This document shows positions 20,005 through 27,796 of a stretch of 64,000 nt of DNA, in pieces; positions within the stretch are counted from its first letter, which is position 1; each line of letters begins with the position of its first letter. The notes beneath the pieces were generated by a model, which saw nothing but the letters and a program-made list of their open reading frames with translations, did not search any database and was not told the origin of the DNA. A program made the translations under genes and the position numbers. This DNA is from Amylibacter sp. SFDW26 (GTDB lineage: Bacteria; Pseudomonadota; Alphaproteobacteria; Rhodobacterales; Rhodobacteraceae), in contig NZ_WEIC01000002.1 in the NCBI RefSeq assembly GCF_009184395.1, positions 248,001 through 312,000 of the forward strand, read 5' to 3'.

Positions 20005-20047
20005 CATCTGCTTATTAAAACCAGCAGATGGTAACTTGCTTTTTTTT
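20005..20047 (+). terminator. Probable terminator after ftsK
   Basis: CATCTGCT (20005-20012) / AGCAGATG (20023-20030) stem with a 10-base loop, then an eight-T run from 20040. The nine-base gap before the T run makes it a less-than-ideal intrinsic terminator. Confidence 0.55.
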
Positions 20048-20092
20048 CGCATCCCCGTTTAGCTAATCCTAATTTTATAAGAAGGATTTGAT

Positions 20093-20503
20093 ATGCAACA
20101 AGAAGGCGGATGTTATTGTGGAAAACTACGCTACAAAATAAGCGAACGCCCAATTTTTAAAGCTCTATGTTATTGTCGCGCTTGCCAACATATCTCTGGA
20201 GGTGGCCCTCAATATTTTATGCTGGTTCCAACCTCCGGTTTCAGATGGGCAAACGGCGAACCCAACACATTCAAACGCCAAGACAAAGAAGATGCCGTCA
20301 CACGTAGTTTTTGCAGCCATTGTGGCACGCATGTAGTCACACATCGCCCAGGGCTTGATGGCGTAATCGTCAAAATCGGCACCTTAGATAATCCAGAGAG
20401 CTTCGACGAACCAAAAGCAGCCATTTTTGTCGAAGAAAAGCAGCCTTTTCACGTCATTCCTGAAACGCTTCCACAGTTTAAAACCCTTCCAGAAAGTAGC
20501 TGA
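20093..20503 (+). CDS. GFA/CENP-V-family zinc-binding protein
   Basis: A 136-residue member of the glutathione-dependent formaldehyde-activating enzyme (Gfa, DUF636) fold. Zinc-binding cysteines: GGCYCGKLRY, LCYCRACQ and FCSHCGTHV. Gfa of Paracoccus speeds S-hydroxymethylglutathione formation, but most members have no known reaction. A good RBS (GAAGGA) precedes the ATG at 20093. It sits between ftsK and the Rid/AcnX genes and is not clearly in an operon with either. Confidence 0.88.
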   Translation: MQQEGGCYCGKLRYKISERPIFKALCYCRACQHISGGGPQYFMLVPTSGFRWANGEPNTFKRQDKEDAVTRSFCSHCGTHVVTHRPGLDGVIVKIGTLDNPESFDEPKAAIFVEEKQPFHVIPETLPQFKTLPESS

Positions 20504-20521
20504 TACATACAGCCACTTCTG

Positions 20522-20962
20522 TTAACTCTTAACTGCAAATGTCACCGCCAATTCAATCGGTGAATTCAACGGCAATTGCGAAACGGAAAACGCCGTACGC
20601 GCATGATCACCCTGCTCCCCTAAATACTCTGCAAACAAATCAGACGCGCCATTTAAAACCGCGGGCTGATCCAAAAAGCCTTTGGCACTGGCAACATATC
20701 CATCCAAGCGCAACAACCCGTCTAGAGTATTAAATTGATCTGTCAGCCGTGCAATTTGCGCCAACACATTTAACCCAGCAAGACGAGCTGCTTCAAAACC
20801 TTCATCAGTCGTTAATTCCGCACCAACATGCCCTGTAAATGCCAATTTACCATCAACCAATGGAAACTGCCCTGAAACAAACCCGATACCACCTCTAATG
20901 ATCCCTGCTTTATAAGATCCGACAGGGTTTGGTGGTGTCGGTAGTACTATTTTCGATGTCAT
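20522..20962 (-). CDS. Rid-family (YjgF/YER057c/UK114) protein
   Basis: A 146-residue Rid-superfamily protein, trimeric in relatives, which hydrolyse reactive enamine/imine intermediates. The family pattern is visible (FVSGQFPLVDGKL, then VLAQIARL), and the active-site Arg candidate lies in DHARTAFSVSQLPL followed by the C-terminal IELAVTF strand. It belongs to a subgroup other than classical RidA judging by the G-x-x-G-x-H-A-R context, so enamine deaminase activity should not be assumed. Divergent from the AcnX genes, which produce or use hydroxy-acid intermediates, so a metabolic link is plausible. Confidence 0.88.
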   Translation of the reverse strand: MTSKIVLPTPPNPVGSYKAGIIRGGIGFVSGQFPLVDGKLAFTGHVGAELTTDEGFEAARLAGLNVLAQIARLTDQFNTLDGLLRLDGYVASAKGFLDQPAVLNGASDLFAEYLGEQGDHARTAFSVSQLPLNSPIELAVTFAVKS

Positions 20963-21069
20963 AGTGTGTTTTCCAGCAATTTAAAGCACGACAATACTCT
21001 GTTGCAGAGCCTCGTCAATGAAATGCAAAATCACTTGTGATTTTCAAAAAACATATGCAGTGTTTTCGA

Positions 21070-22323
21070 ATGTACCTATCAGGATTTGAGAAAACCATTC
21101 TTTCTGGTTCCACAGGTCAGCGTGGCGATCAAATGGCACTGGAAATTGTAGCAGAGACTGCTCGAATGCTTGGCGCCGAACGTTTGGTTGAAATCGAATC
21201 CAGCCATATTGACGGATGCCTTTATCACGGCGACTCTGGTGTGCTCTTTTGTGAGAAACTTGTGACCGAAGGTGCACGCATAAAAGTTCCTACCACCACA
21301 AATGTCGGTGCTTTAAACTTGTTAAAACCAGACCAGACACGATTACCACCTGAGCAACGCAAAATGGCATTTCGCTTGATGGTTGCACATGAAAAAATGG
21401 GTTGCACCCCAAGCTGGACATGCGCCCCTTACCAAGCAGGAATGCGCCCTACTCTAGGCCAACAAGTTGCATGGGGTGAATCCAATGCGGTTGCCTTCAC
21501 AAACACTGTCTTAGGCGCACGAACAAACCGTTATGGTGATTTTCTAGATATCGCCTGTGCAATCTCAGGTCGCGCACCCTATTACGGTTTACATAAAGAC
21601 GAAAACCGCATTGCAGAAATGCTTATTGATGTCTCTGGCTTATCACCAAGTTTGATAAGCACAGATGCATTCTTCCCAGTTCTTGGTGCTATGATAGGAC
21701 GCTTAGCAGGCGAAACAGTCTGCGTAGTTGATGGCATGCCAAAACACGCAACAGACGATCAATTAAAAGCACTATGTGCAGGGGCTGCATCAACAGGTGC
21801 TGTTGCCCTTATTCATATCACAGGCATCACACCAGAAGCCCCAGATGCAGCAACTGCATTAGGTGGGCTAGAACCCAAAGAGATAATCCACATCACCCAT
21901 GATATGGTGATTGAAGCACGCAACAGCCTAAGCTTGGCAAAAGCAGGCCCAATCGACAGTGTAGCTCTTGGTAGCCCACATTTTTCCAACGAAGAGTGTC
22001 GCAGTTTATTGACACTAGCAAACGGGCAAAAATTCAAAGTACCTGTTTATATCTGTTTAGGCCGTCACACATTAGAACAGCTCGAGGCCGACAACGCAGA
22101 TAAAGACCTTCGTAATTTAGGTGCAGAATTTGTGGTCGATACGTGTGTCGTCGTTACGCCAATCTTACCAGAAAGCCCTGGTGTGATGATGACGAACTCT
22201 GCTAAATTTGCACATTACGCAACTGGAAACACAGGTCATGCACCTGTTTTTGGTACGCTCTTTGATTGCGTAAAAAGTGCGCAAGCTGGCCATGTGATTT
22301 GGGATCAAGGAGTGTGGGGATGA
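21070..22323 (+). CDS. Aconitase X large (catalytic) subunit
   Basis: DUF521/AcnX catalytic subunit, 417 residues. Two-subunit AcnX enzymes are known from the family as dehydratases of cis-3-hydroxy-L-proline (bacteria) or 5-phosphomevalonate (archaea). Signature segments: IESSHIDGCLYHGDSG, GARIKVPTTTNVGALN, MGCTPSWTCAPYQAG and GARTNRYGDFLDIACAISGR. Conserved cysteines suited to iron binding are in GCLYHG, GCTPSWTC and the C-terminal VDTCVVVTP. I chose the internal ATG at 21070 (MYLSGFEKTILSG) because family members begin there; an upstream ATG at 21037 exists. It overlaps the small subunit by ATGA. Confidence 0.85.
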   Translation: MYLSGFEKTILSGSTGQRGDQMALEIVAETARMLGAERLVEIESSHIDGCLYHGDSGVLFCEKLVTEGARIKVPTTTNVGALNLLKPDQTRLPPEQRKMAFRLMVAHEKMGCTPSWTCAPYQAGMRPTLGQQVAWGESNAVAFTNTVLGARTNRYGDFLDIACAISGRAPYYGLHKDENRIAEMLIDVSGLSPSLISTDAFFPVLGAMIGRLAGETVCVVDGMPKHATDDQLKALCAGAASTGAVALIHITGITPEAPDAATALGGLEPKEIIHITHDMVIEARNSLSLAKAGPIDSVALGSPHFSNEECRSLLTLANGQKFKVPVYICLGRHTLEQLEADNADKDLRNLGAEFVVDTCVVVTPILPESPGVMMTNSAKFAHYATGNTGHAPVFGTLFDCVKSAQAGHVIWDQGVWG

Positions 22324-22739
22324 CTTGGGAAAGTGAGGTCTTATTCGCAGGGACCGCCCAAGGCACTGTTTTACGATTCGATAAACCCATAAGTTTTTGG
22401 GGCGGTATTAACCCCGTTACTTCTGCTGTTACATTAGCAGGACATCCACAGCACGGTTTAACAATCGCAGATAAAATACTGGTCATTCCTAGCTTAATTG
22501 GCTCCAGCTCTTCATCCGCAATTATTTTAGAGCTATTTTACAAAAAAATGGCTCCCAAAGCTCTGATATTGGGCAATCGCGACGCCATTTTACCTGTCGG
22601 TGTCGTCGTCGCAAAACAAATGGATTGGCCAACAATCCCCGTCGTTGTTTTACCTGATCCACCCTTTCAAACGGGAACAAAACTCCATATTGATGAAAAT
22701 GGCCTGATCAGCGAATTCCAGCCATATACAAACTCGTGA
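22320..22739 (+). CDS. Aconitase X swivel (small) subunit, DUF126
   Basis: A 139-residue DUF126 swivel-domain subunit that partners the large subunit. Characteristic segments: ISFWGGINPVTSAVTLAGHP, then ADKILVIPSLIGSSSSSAII with the Ser-rich loop that forms part of the active site, and GNRDAILPVG. The start at 22320 overlaps the large-subunit stop (ATGA), which sets the reading frame and implies coupled translation. lolA follows 37 bases later and may be co-transcribed. The physiological substrate is not deducible here. Confidence 0.88.
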   Translation: MTWESEVLFAGTAQGTVLRFDKPISFWGGINPVTSAVTLAGHPQHGLTIADKILVIPSLIGSSSSSAIILELFYKKMAPKALILGNRDAILPVGVVVAKQMDWPTIPVVVLPDPPFQTGTKLHIDENGLISEFQPYTNS

Positions 22740-22776
22740 TATCTTGTAGGTTTGAAACTGTGTTTAGAATGATTAA

Positions 22777-23406
22777 ATGAGACTTATGAAACATTTTACA
22801 AAATTGGTCGCTCTGGCCCTTATGATCACCCCAACTGTTGCAAATGCAGAAAAACTGTCTTTGCAAGAGGTTTCCAGTTATTTAAACCAGCTGAAATCGG
22901 CAAAAGGTGCCTTTACGCAAATCAACCCAGACAGCACATTGTCTAAGGGTGATTTCATGATCAAACGTCCTGGGCGTATGCGGTTTGAATACGCAAAGCC
23001 AAATCCAGCGTTAGTGGTTGCCAGCACAGGGCAGATTGCGGTGTTTGATAAAAAGTCATCCGCAGGACCACAAGGCTTTCCAATCGGGCAAACGCCACTT
23101 GGCTTAATCTTGAAAAAGAATGTGAACTTGGCAACAAGCGGTATGGTTCTCAGCCATACAGAAGTTGGCCCAACGACAAAGATCAAAGCACAAGATCCAA
23201 AGCATCCAAATTATGGCAGCATTGAATTAGTGTTCACGGCAAACCCAACAGAATTACGCCAATGGGTTGTGACAGATCAATCTGGCAAAAAGACCACTGT
23301 GGTTTTGGGCAAACTCGATCGCAAAGCACGCTTAAACGAAGATCTATTTGATATTGAGCAAATCGCTAACGATCTTGGCCAATCCACAGGCAAACGAGAT
23401 AACTAA
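22777..23406 (+). CDS. lolA: Outer-membrane lipoprotein carrier protein LolA
   Basis: Periplasmic chaperone, 209 residues, that carries lipoproteins from LolCDE to LolB or the outer membrane. Signal peptide MRLMKHFTKLVALALMITPTVANA with cleavage after A-N-A. The mature part shows the LolA/LolB barrel: YLNQLKSAKGAFTQINPD, KRPGRMRFEYAKPNPALVVA, and FDIEQIANDL near the end. An in-frame ATG nine bases downstream (MKHF) is a possible start. Ends with a stop overlapping that of the convergent transglycosylase gene. Confidence 0.93.
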   Translation: MRLMKHFTKLVALALMITPTVANAEKLSLQEVSSYLNQLKSAKGAFTQINPDSTLSKGDFMIKRPGRMRFEYAKPNPALVVASTGQIAVFDKKSSAGPQGFPIGQTPLGLILKKNVNLATSGMVLSHTEVGPTTKIKAQDPKHPNYGSIELVFTANPTELRQWVVTDQSGKKTTVVLGKLDRKARLNEDLFDIEQIANDLGQSTGKRDN

Positions 23407-23978
23407 CTACAGGTTCTAAGCTGCTCTTGATACATGATTGCACGGTTTTCAACTTTTTGCGCAACACCCAATAACCATGATTTATTACGGTAAGATCCAC
23501 GTTTAAATCCTGTACGCCCTTCGTGATAGGCTAGATATTGATTATAGGCATCCGTCTTAGCGATACCTACACCACGCGTTGTACCGTTCATATACCACCC
23601 CATGAAATCCACAGAGTCCGCAAAGTCTTTACGGCTCTTTCCAAAACCACCTGTGGCACGTTTGTATTCATCCCACGTACCATCCAAAGCTTGAGAATAA
23701 CCCAGTGCCGATGATTGACGCCCCAATGGGATTACACCAAGCGCATATCGCTGCGGTGTACGTGCATCATGCTTAAACCGCGATTCATGATAAATCGTTG
23801 CCAAAAAGATTGGTGTAGGAACACCCCACTTATCGCCCGCGCGATCCATCGCTTTAAACCACTTAGGTTTTTGCGCTTTAATGGAACATGCATTGTCCAA
23901 ATTACGAGGCGGAGTTGTACCACCACCAGAACACGACGCCACAGCCAATAAGGCCAATAATACAATTGCTTTTTTCAT
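23403..23978 (-). CDS. SLT-type lytic transglycosylase-like lipoprotein
   Basis: A 191-residue lipoprotein: signal sequence MKKAIVLLALLAVASC with lipobox V-A-S-C, then a lysozyme-like SLT domain. The catalytic Glu is in TIYHESRF (about residues 65-72), with SALGYSQALDGTW and YLAYHEGRTGF as further landmarks of the muramidase fold. Such enzymes cleave peptidoglycan glycan strands to 1,6-anhydro ends; here the extra SLT regions are short, consistent with a small, outer-membrane-anchored member. Convergent with lolA, stop codons overlapping. Confidence 0.85.
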   Translation of the reverse strand: MKKAIVLLALLAVASCSGGGTTPPRNLDNACSIKAQKPKWFKAMDRAGDKWGVPTPIFLATIYHESRFKHDARTPQRYALGVIPLGRQSSALGYSQALDGTWDEYKRATGGFGKSRKDFADSVDFMGWYMNGTTRGVGIAKTDAYNQYLAYHEGRTGFKRGSYRNKSWLLGVAQKVENRAIMYQEQLRTCS

Positions 23979-24043
23979 CTACTGCTCGCTTTTCCAGTCT
24001 AACGCTGGGTTTTTTCAAACTATAGACGAAAAAGCAGAAATGT

Positions 24044-24925
24044 TTAAACGAAAAATGCCAACGTCAGCGGGATCGTGATCACAGATAAAAGAGTGGACAC
24101 CACCACCAAACCCGCCACTTCATTTGCATCAGCCCCGTATTTCTCCGCCAACAGATAAGATGTAACCGCAACAGGCGTCGCAATCTGCATAACCAAGACT
24201 GCCAACGCAACCGGTTCCAATGCAAAATACAGCCCAACACCCCATGCAATGCCCGTACAAAGTGCTACCTTTACAACAGACAGCACAATCGCACGCCCGA
24301 AACTATCGGGTTTCAAACGCGCTAACGCAACACCCAACGTGATCAACATAATAGGGATTGCCATCTGCCCAATCAGTTCCAGCGCATTCGTTAAAAAGGT
24401 TGGTGTTTCCCAACCATTGTACAAAAACAGTGCCCCTAACAAGGTTGCGCCCACCAATGGCTCTTTCACGATTTTAATTAAAGACCCGCCACCAGACACA
24501 AGCCAAACACCCACAGAAAAGGAATAAACGGCCATCACCGCAAATATGATAATCGCATAACTCAACCCGACTTCGCCAAAGGCAAATAATGCCAAAGGCA
24601 GACCAAGATTACCCGTATTCCCAAAAATTAGCGGTGCTAAAAACGTGCGCATCTCCAGTTTAAATAAGCGCACGATCAATGCAAAAACCACAGTCACTAC
24701 CAGATAGGCCACGCAGGACGCTAAGAAAGTTACAGCCAAAGCACTGCGGTCGATGTCTGCTTTCATAAGAGCTACAAAAATCAAACAAGGCACAGATAAC
24801 GTCATCGCAAGACGCGTCACAAACTCAACCTGATACTCAAATCCATGCTTTACCCAAACAAAACCAATCAAGGCCAAAAGGAACACCGGAGCAACGATTT
24901 CAAGAACTGTTAACAATAAGTTCAC
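24044..24925 (-). CDS. AEC-family transporter
   Basis: Auxin-efflux-carrier-type membrane protein of 293 residues with about ten transmembrane segments. The N-terminal segment (LTVLEIVAPVFLLALIGFVW) and the central LAPLIFGNTGNLGLPLALFA are typical of the family. Substrates in bacteria are small acids or amino acids such as malate; nothing here fixes it. The start is GTG with an upstream AGGGGA-like site. Divergent from hspQ across 102 bp. Confidence 0.9.
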   Translation of the reverse strand: MNLLLTVLEIVAPVFLLALIGFVWVKHGFEYQVEFVTRLAMTLSVPCLIFVALMKADIDRSALAVTFLASCVAYLVVTVVFALIVRLFKLEMRTFLAPLIFGNTGNLGLPLALFAFGEVGLSYAIIIFAVMAVYSFSVGVWLVSGGGSLIKIVKEPLVGATLLGALFLYNGWETPTFLTNALELIGQMAIPIMLITLGVALARLKPDSFGRAIVLSVVKVALCTGIAWGVGLYFALEPVALAVLVMQIATPVAVTSYLLAEKYGADANEVAGLVVVSTLLSVITIPLTLAFFV

Positions 24926-25027
24926 AGACTGTTTCCCCTTTTTGGGTTGATTTTTGCGACAGTTTTATGGACACATTGCCTGATAAAGTTTTAGATACAA
25001 GCTGGAATTTGGGGATTCGGGTCAACA

Positions 25028-25354
25028 ATGCTGCAAGTGAACGCAAAATACGGAATTGGGACAGTTGTCCGCCACAAGAAACATCCATTTCGCGGTGTTA
25101 TCTTTGATGTGGACCCGCAATTTGCCAATACTGAAGAGTGGTGGGATTCCATTCCAGAAGATATGCGCCCAAGCAAAGAACAGCCTTTTTATCACCTTTT
25201 GGCGGAAAACGACTCGTCTTATTACGTGGCATATGTATCCGAACAAAACCTTGTAATGGACGAAAGCGGTGAACCTGTTCAACACCCAGAAGTCGCTGAT
25301 TTATTCGGTTCTATGGACAACGGTCAGTATCGTCTTGAAGTTCAGATGAACTAA
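25028..25354 (+). CDS. hspQ: Heat-shock protein HspQ
   Basis: HspQ (YccV-like) hemimethylated-DNA-binding/HspQ domain protein, 108 residues. In E. coli it is a Lon substrate and specificity enhancer and is heat-induced. Key segments: YGIGTVVRHKKHPFRGVIFD, then FANTEEWW, PFYHLLAENDSSYYVAYVSE and EPVQHPEV. It is monocistronic, divergent from the AEC transporter and convergent with ggt. I could not recognise a clear RpoH promoter upstream. Confidence 0.93.
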   Translation: MLQVNAKYGIGTVVRHKKHPFRGVIFDVDPQFANTEEWWDSIPEDMRPSKEQPFYHLLAENDSSYYVAYVSEQNLVMDESGEPVQHPEVADLFGSMDNGQYRLEVQMN

Positions 25355-25365
25355 GACGCCTAAGG

Positions 25366-26946
25366 TTAATACCCCAAAGCACATCCATCTTTACGCGCAT
25401 CAGATGCACCTTCCAGCACACCTGTTTCGTGGTTGATCAAAATCGATTGCGCCCCGCCAATAGCGACTTCAGGCACAATCACATCATGCCCCATCTCAAC
25501 CAGTTCAGCATGTACAGCGTCACTATACCCACGTTCCACTTTTAGTTGCCCTGCATCAGGAAAACTGCGTGGCGCATCAATCGCCGTCTGACTATCCATT
25601 CCAAAATCAATCATATTGGACATAAATCGTGCATGGCCTGCAGGTTGATATGATCCACCCATCACACCAAATGGCATCGTTACTTTACCATCCTTGCGCA
25701 GCATTCCCGGAATGATCGTGTGCATCGGGCGTTTATCCCCTGCTGCTTCATTCGGATGGCCTTCTTCCAACGTAAATCCAGCGCCACGGTTTTGGAAATT
25801 GATCCCGAACTTCGATGACGCCATTCCAGAGCCAAAGCTTTCATAGATGGAATAAATCAGGGAAACAGACATCAAATCCTTATCCACCACGGTCAAATAA
25901 ACCGTATCTTTGTGCACTGTTTCAGACAGTTTCACAGGATCCGCCATAACACGTTTTGGATCAACCAATGCCGCCAATTGCGCAGCGGTTTCAGGCGACA
26001 ACATATGCTCCAACCGTGTCATATGATTTTCATCCGCCAACATACGGTTGCGCGTATCATAAGCCAGCTTTGCAACCTCTGCCTCAATATGCACACGTTG
26101 CGCACCCAGCGCATCCATGCTTGCGATATCAAAGTGCTGCAACATATTGTTCATCAAGATCGCCGTTGCACCCTGCCCATTCGGTGGGTGCTCCACCAAT
26201 TCCGTGCCCTTATAGTCGCCCGAAATCGGCGTCGTATATTCACAGGCAGTATTGTAAAAATCTTCCAATGTATGCGAACCACCAAGCGCATTCAGGGACG
26301 CAACCATATCTTCGGCAACCTCACCCTCATAAAACCCATCGCGGCCTTCTAATGCGACACGTTCCAATACCTCTGCTTGATTGGGTGCCTTAAACATCTG
26401 CCCAACTGTCGCTGCTGCACCATTATTCAAATAGAATTTTTGTGCATCCCCTGTAATGGTTCCCGCTGCGATCGCCCAGTCAAATGCTGTGCGCGGCGTT
26501 ACAGGCACACCCGCTTTTGCGTAATAAATCGCAGGCGCCAAACAGCTGGCGATACCAATCTTACCATAATCTTTGGACAACCGACAAAACGCATCAATTG
26601 CCCCTGGCACCGTGATTGCTTCTACAGATTTGCGCGGCACAGCCGTATGCCCCGCTTCACGTAATGCAGCGGCTGATAACCCCGCTGGCGAGCGACCTGA
26701 ACCATTCAGCGCAATCACTTCTTCTGATCCCGCTGGGGATAACAAAATAAAGCAATCGCCACCAATCCCTGTCATTTGCGGCTCGCAAATACCCAACAAA
26801 ACACCTGCTGCAATCGCAGCATCAACGGCATTGCCGCCACTCTCTAATATCTGAACAGCCACTTTAGCGGCCAAAGGATGGGATGTGGCGCACATGCCAT
26901 TGGTTGCATACGTCGCGGATCGACCGGGCAAGTGAAAGTCACGCAT
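25366..26946 (-). CDS. ggt: Gamma-glutamyltransferase
   Basis: Ntn-hydrolase of 526 residues that cleaves or transfers gamma-glutamyl groups from glutathione and related peptides. Two-domain organisation: large-subunit part (GGNAVDAAIAAGVLLGICEPQ, GIGGDCF, PPNGQGATAIL), then the autoprocessing Thr in HKDTVYLTVVDKD preceding the small-subunit part (FGSGMASSKFGI, MHTIIPGML, FGVMGGSYQP). No export signal is visible, so cytoplasmic action is probable. Start at 26946 (MRDFHLPGRSATYATNGMCA) follows TGGAG; an upstream ATG at 27000 would add 18 residues. A TTGACC at 26995-27000 (minus strand) with a weak -10 may be its promoter. Confidence 0.92.
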   Translation of the reverse strand: MRDFHLPGRSATYATNGMCATSHPLAAKVAVQILESGGNAVDAAIAAGVLLGICEPQMTGIGGDCFILLSPAGSEEVIALNGSGRSPAGLSAAALREAGHTAVPRKSVEAITVPGAIDAFCRLSKDYGKIGIASCLAPAIYYAKAGVPVTPRTAFDWAIAAGTITGDAQKFYLNNGAAATVGQMFKAPNQAEVLERVALEGRDGFYEGEVAEDMVASLNALGGSHTLEDFYNTACEYTTPISGDYKGTELVEHPPNGQGATAILMNNMLQHFDIASMDALGAQRVHIEAEVAKLAYDTRNRMLADENHMTRLEHMLSPETAAQLAALVDPKRVMADPVKLSETVHKDTVYLTVVDKDLMSVSLIYSIYESFGSGMASSKFGINFQNRGAGFTLEEGHPNEAAGDKRPMHTIIPGMLRKDGKVTMPFGVMGGSYQPAGHARFMSNMIDFGMDSQTAIDAPRSFPDAGQLKVERGYSDAVHAELVEMGHDVIVPEVAIGGAQSILINHETGVLEGASDARKDGCALGY

Positions 26947-27008
26947 TTTGAAACTCCATTGGATTAAAGCCAACAAAGAACAATGCATACCAAAGGTCAA
27001 TATCTTAA

Positions 27009-27018
27009 GGGGGGGGGG
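27009..27018. repeat. Ten-G homopolymer tract
   Basis: A run of ten G (plus strand) immediately beside the structured region and about 70 bases upstream of the ggt start. Such tracts slip easily; no other run of this length was noticed in the window. Confidence 0.9.
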
Positions 27019-27020
27019 AG

Positions 27021-27097
27021 ATGTAGTCCTCGGTACCGTAACTTGAGTGGGGGCAAAGAAGCCACGGTACCGAGGGTTAGCTGATTGCTAGCTACAT
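27021..27097. ncRNA. Candidate structured RNA: three-way junction
   Basis: Outer stem ATGTAG (27021-27026) / CTACAT (27092-27097) encloses a perfect 12-bp stem CCTCGGTACCGT (27028-27039) / ACGGTACCGAGG (27064-27075) and a small TAGC/GCTA stem (27078-27081 / 27087-27090), giving a three-way junction. As a dyad it could act on either strand: in the ggt 5' leader (minus) or as a separate transcript (plus). No known RNA family was recognised, and the 24-base apical loop has no strong internal pairing. Confidence 0.45.
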
Positions 27098-27251
27098 GGA
27101 CTGTAATGATCGTTGATCGCGGCAATAGGTGGGAGGGAATAAGGCAATTGTTAGGCTTTTCCGCAAAAACCAATAAAACCGCTTATTCGCTACGCGCGAA
27201 GATCACTGTTACTCATAAAGTCTACAGGGTTTACTAACTAATCTGACAAAA

Positions 27252-27275
27252 CGCCCCGCCCTATTGAGCGGGGCG
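27252..27275 (-). terminator. GC-rich hairpin with minus-strand T run
   Basis: CGCCCCGC (27252-27259) / GCGGGGCG (27268-27275), an eight-base loop, followed on the minus strand by TTTTG. It would terminate a minus-strand transcript arriving from 27.3-27.45 kb, where no gene is visible, so it could belong to an unannotated small RNA. Confidence 0.55.
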
Positions 27276-27376
27276 CGTTGTTACTCATTACACATAAAAA
27301 CACTTACTATCGCAGTAGATAGAATTTAAACGTGACACTCAAAGGGATAGATTTGGACTTCTTATTGTTATTTTTG

Positions 27377-27405
27377 CTAACCTAAAACTAACCTTTTCCC
27401 TAACT
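27377..27405 (+). promoter_or_regulatory. Phased CTAAC(C/T) direct repeats upstream of DUF2794 gene
   Basis: CTAACC, CTAACC and CTAACT begin at 27377, 27388 and 27400, i.e. 11 and 12 bases apart, close to one helical turn. This spacing is typical of tandem direct-repeat sites bound by OmpR/PhoB-type regulators. Located 50 to 78 bases before the start codon. Confidence 0.4.
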
Positions 27406-27454
27406 TTGCGAACCAACCCTTGATTTCAAAGCGGGAACACGCAAAACTAAACGC

Positions 27455-27796
27455 ATGTTTCAGGATATAAATTACGCCCAAAAGGGCCAATCAAAGCTCC
27501 CTATTCATTTCCATCGAACAGAGCTCGCGCTGATCATGTCGCTATATGGCAGGATGGTTGCGGCAGGAGAATGGCGGGATTATGGAATTTCTCCGCTCAA
27601 AGATGTCGCGATCTTTTCAATATTCAGACGCACAGCAGAACATCCAATTTATCGCATCGAAAAACGACCAAAATTATCAACAAAACAAGGGCTTTACGCG
27701 ATTATAGGTATGGATGGACGCATCTTAAAACGCGGTCATGATTTGAAAACAGTTTTGCGCGTTTTAGAGCGGAAAATGATCCGTTTGGTAGATTAA
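27455..27796 (+). CDS. DUF2794 protein
   Basis: A 113-residue alphaproteobacterial protein of unknown function. The conserved DUF2794 core is plain: MSLYGRMVAAGEWRDYGI, FSIFRRTAEHPIYRIEKRPK, QGLYAIIGMDGRILKRGHDL. Likely cytoplasmic, with no signal or transmembrane segment. Ends in a 4-base overlap with the convergent NlpC/P60 gene. The phased CTAAC repeats upstream suggest dedicated regulation. Confidence 0.88.
   Translation: MFQDINYAQKGQSKLPIHFHRTELALIMSLYGRMVAAGEWRDYGISPLKDVAIFSIFRRTAEHPIYRIEKRPKLSTKQGLYAIIGMDGRILKRGHDLKTVLRVLERKMIRLVD

Larger units (their letters stand above)
26947..27454. other. 508-bp non-coding stretch with strong secondary structure
   Basis: No convincing gene between ggt and the DUF2794 gene. 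It holds a probable ggt promoter (TTGACC, minus strand), a ten-G tract (27009-27018), a nested stem set at 27021-27097, a GC-rich hairpin at 27252-27275 with TTTT on the minus side, and phased CTAAC repeats (27377-27405). All frames are interrupted by stops, and the only ATG-led frames are under 10 codons. Confidence 0.7.

Noticed and set aside
21070-22323. First thought to be a ring-opening amidohydrolase (cyanuric acid type)
   Set aside because: Motifs such as SSHIDG, TNVGALN and TNRYGDF plus a DUF126 partner fit aconitase X instead.
26947-27454. tRNA, tmRNA, SRP or RNase P RNA in the structured region
   Set aside because: Stem arrangement lacks the T-loop, tag frame and conserved SRP or RNase P sequences.
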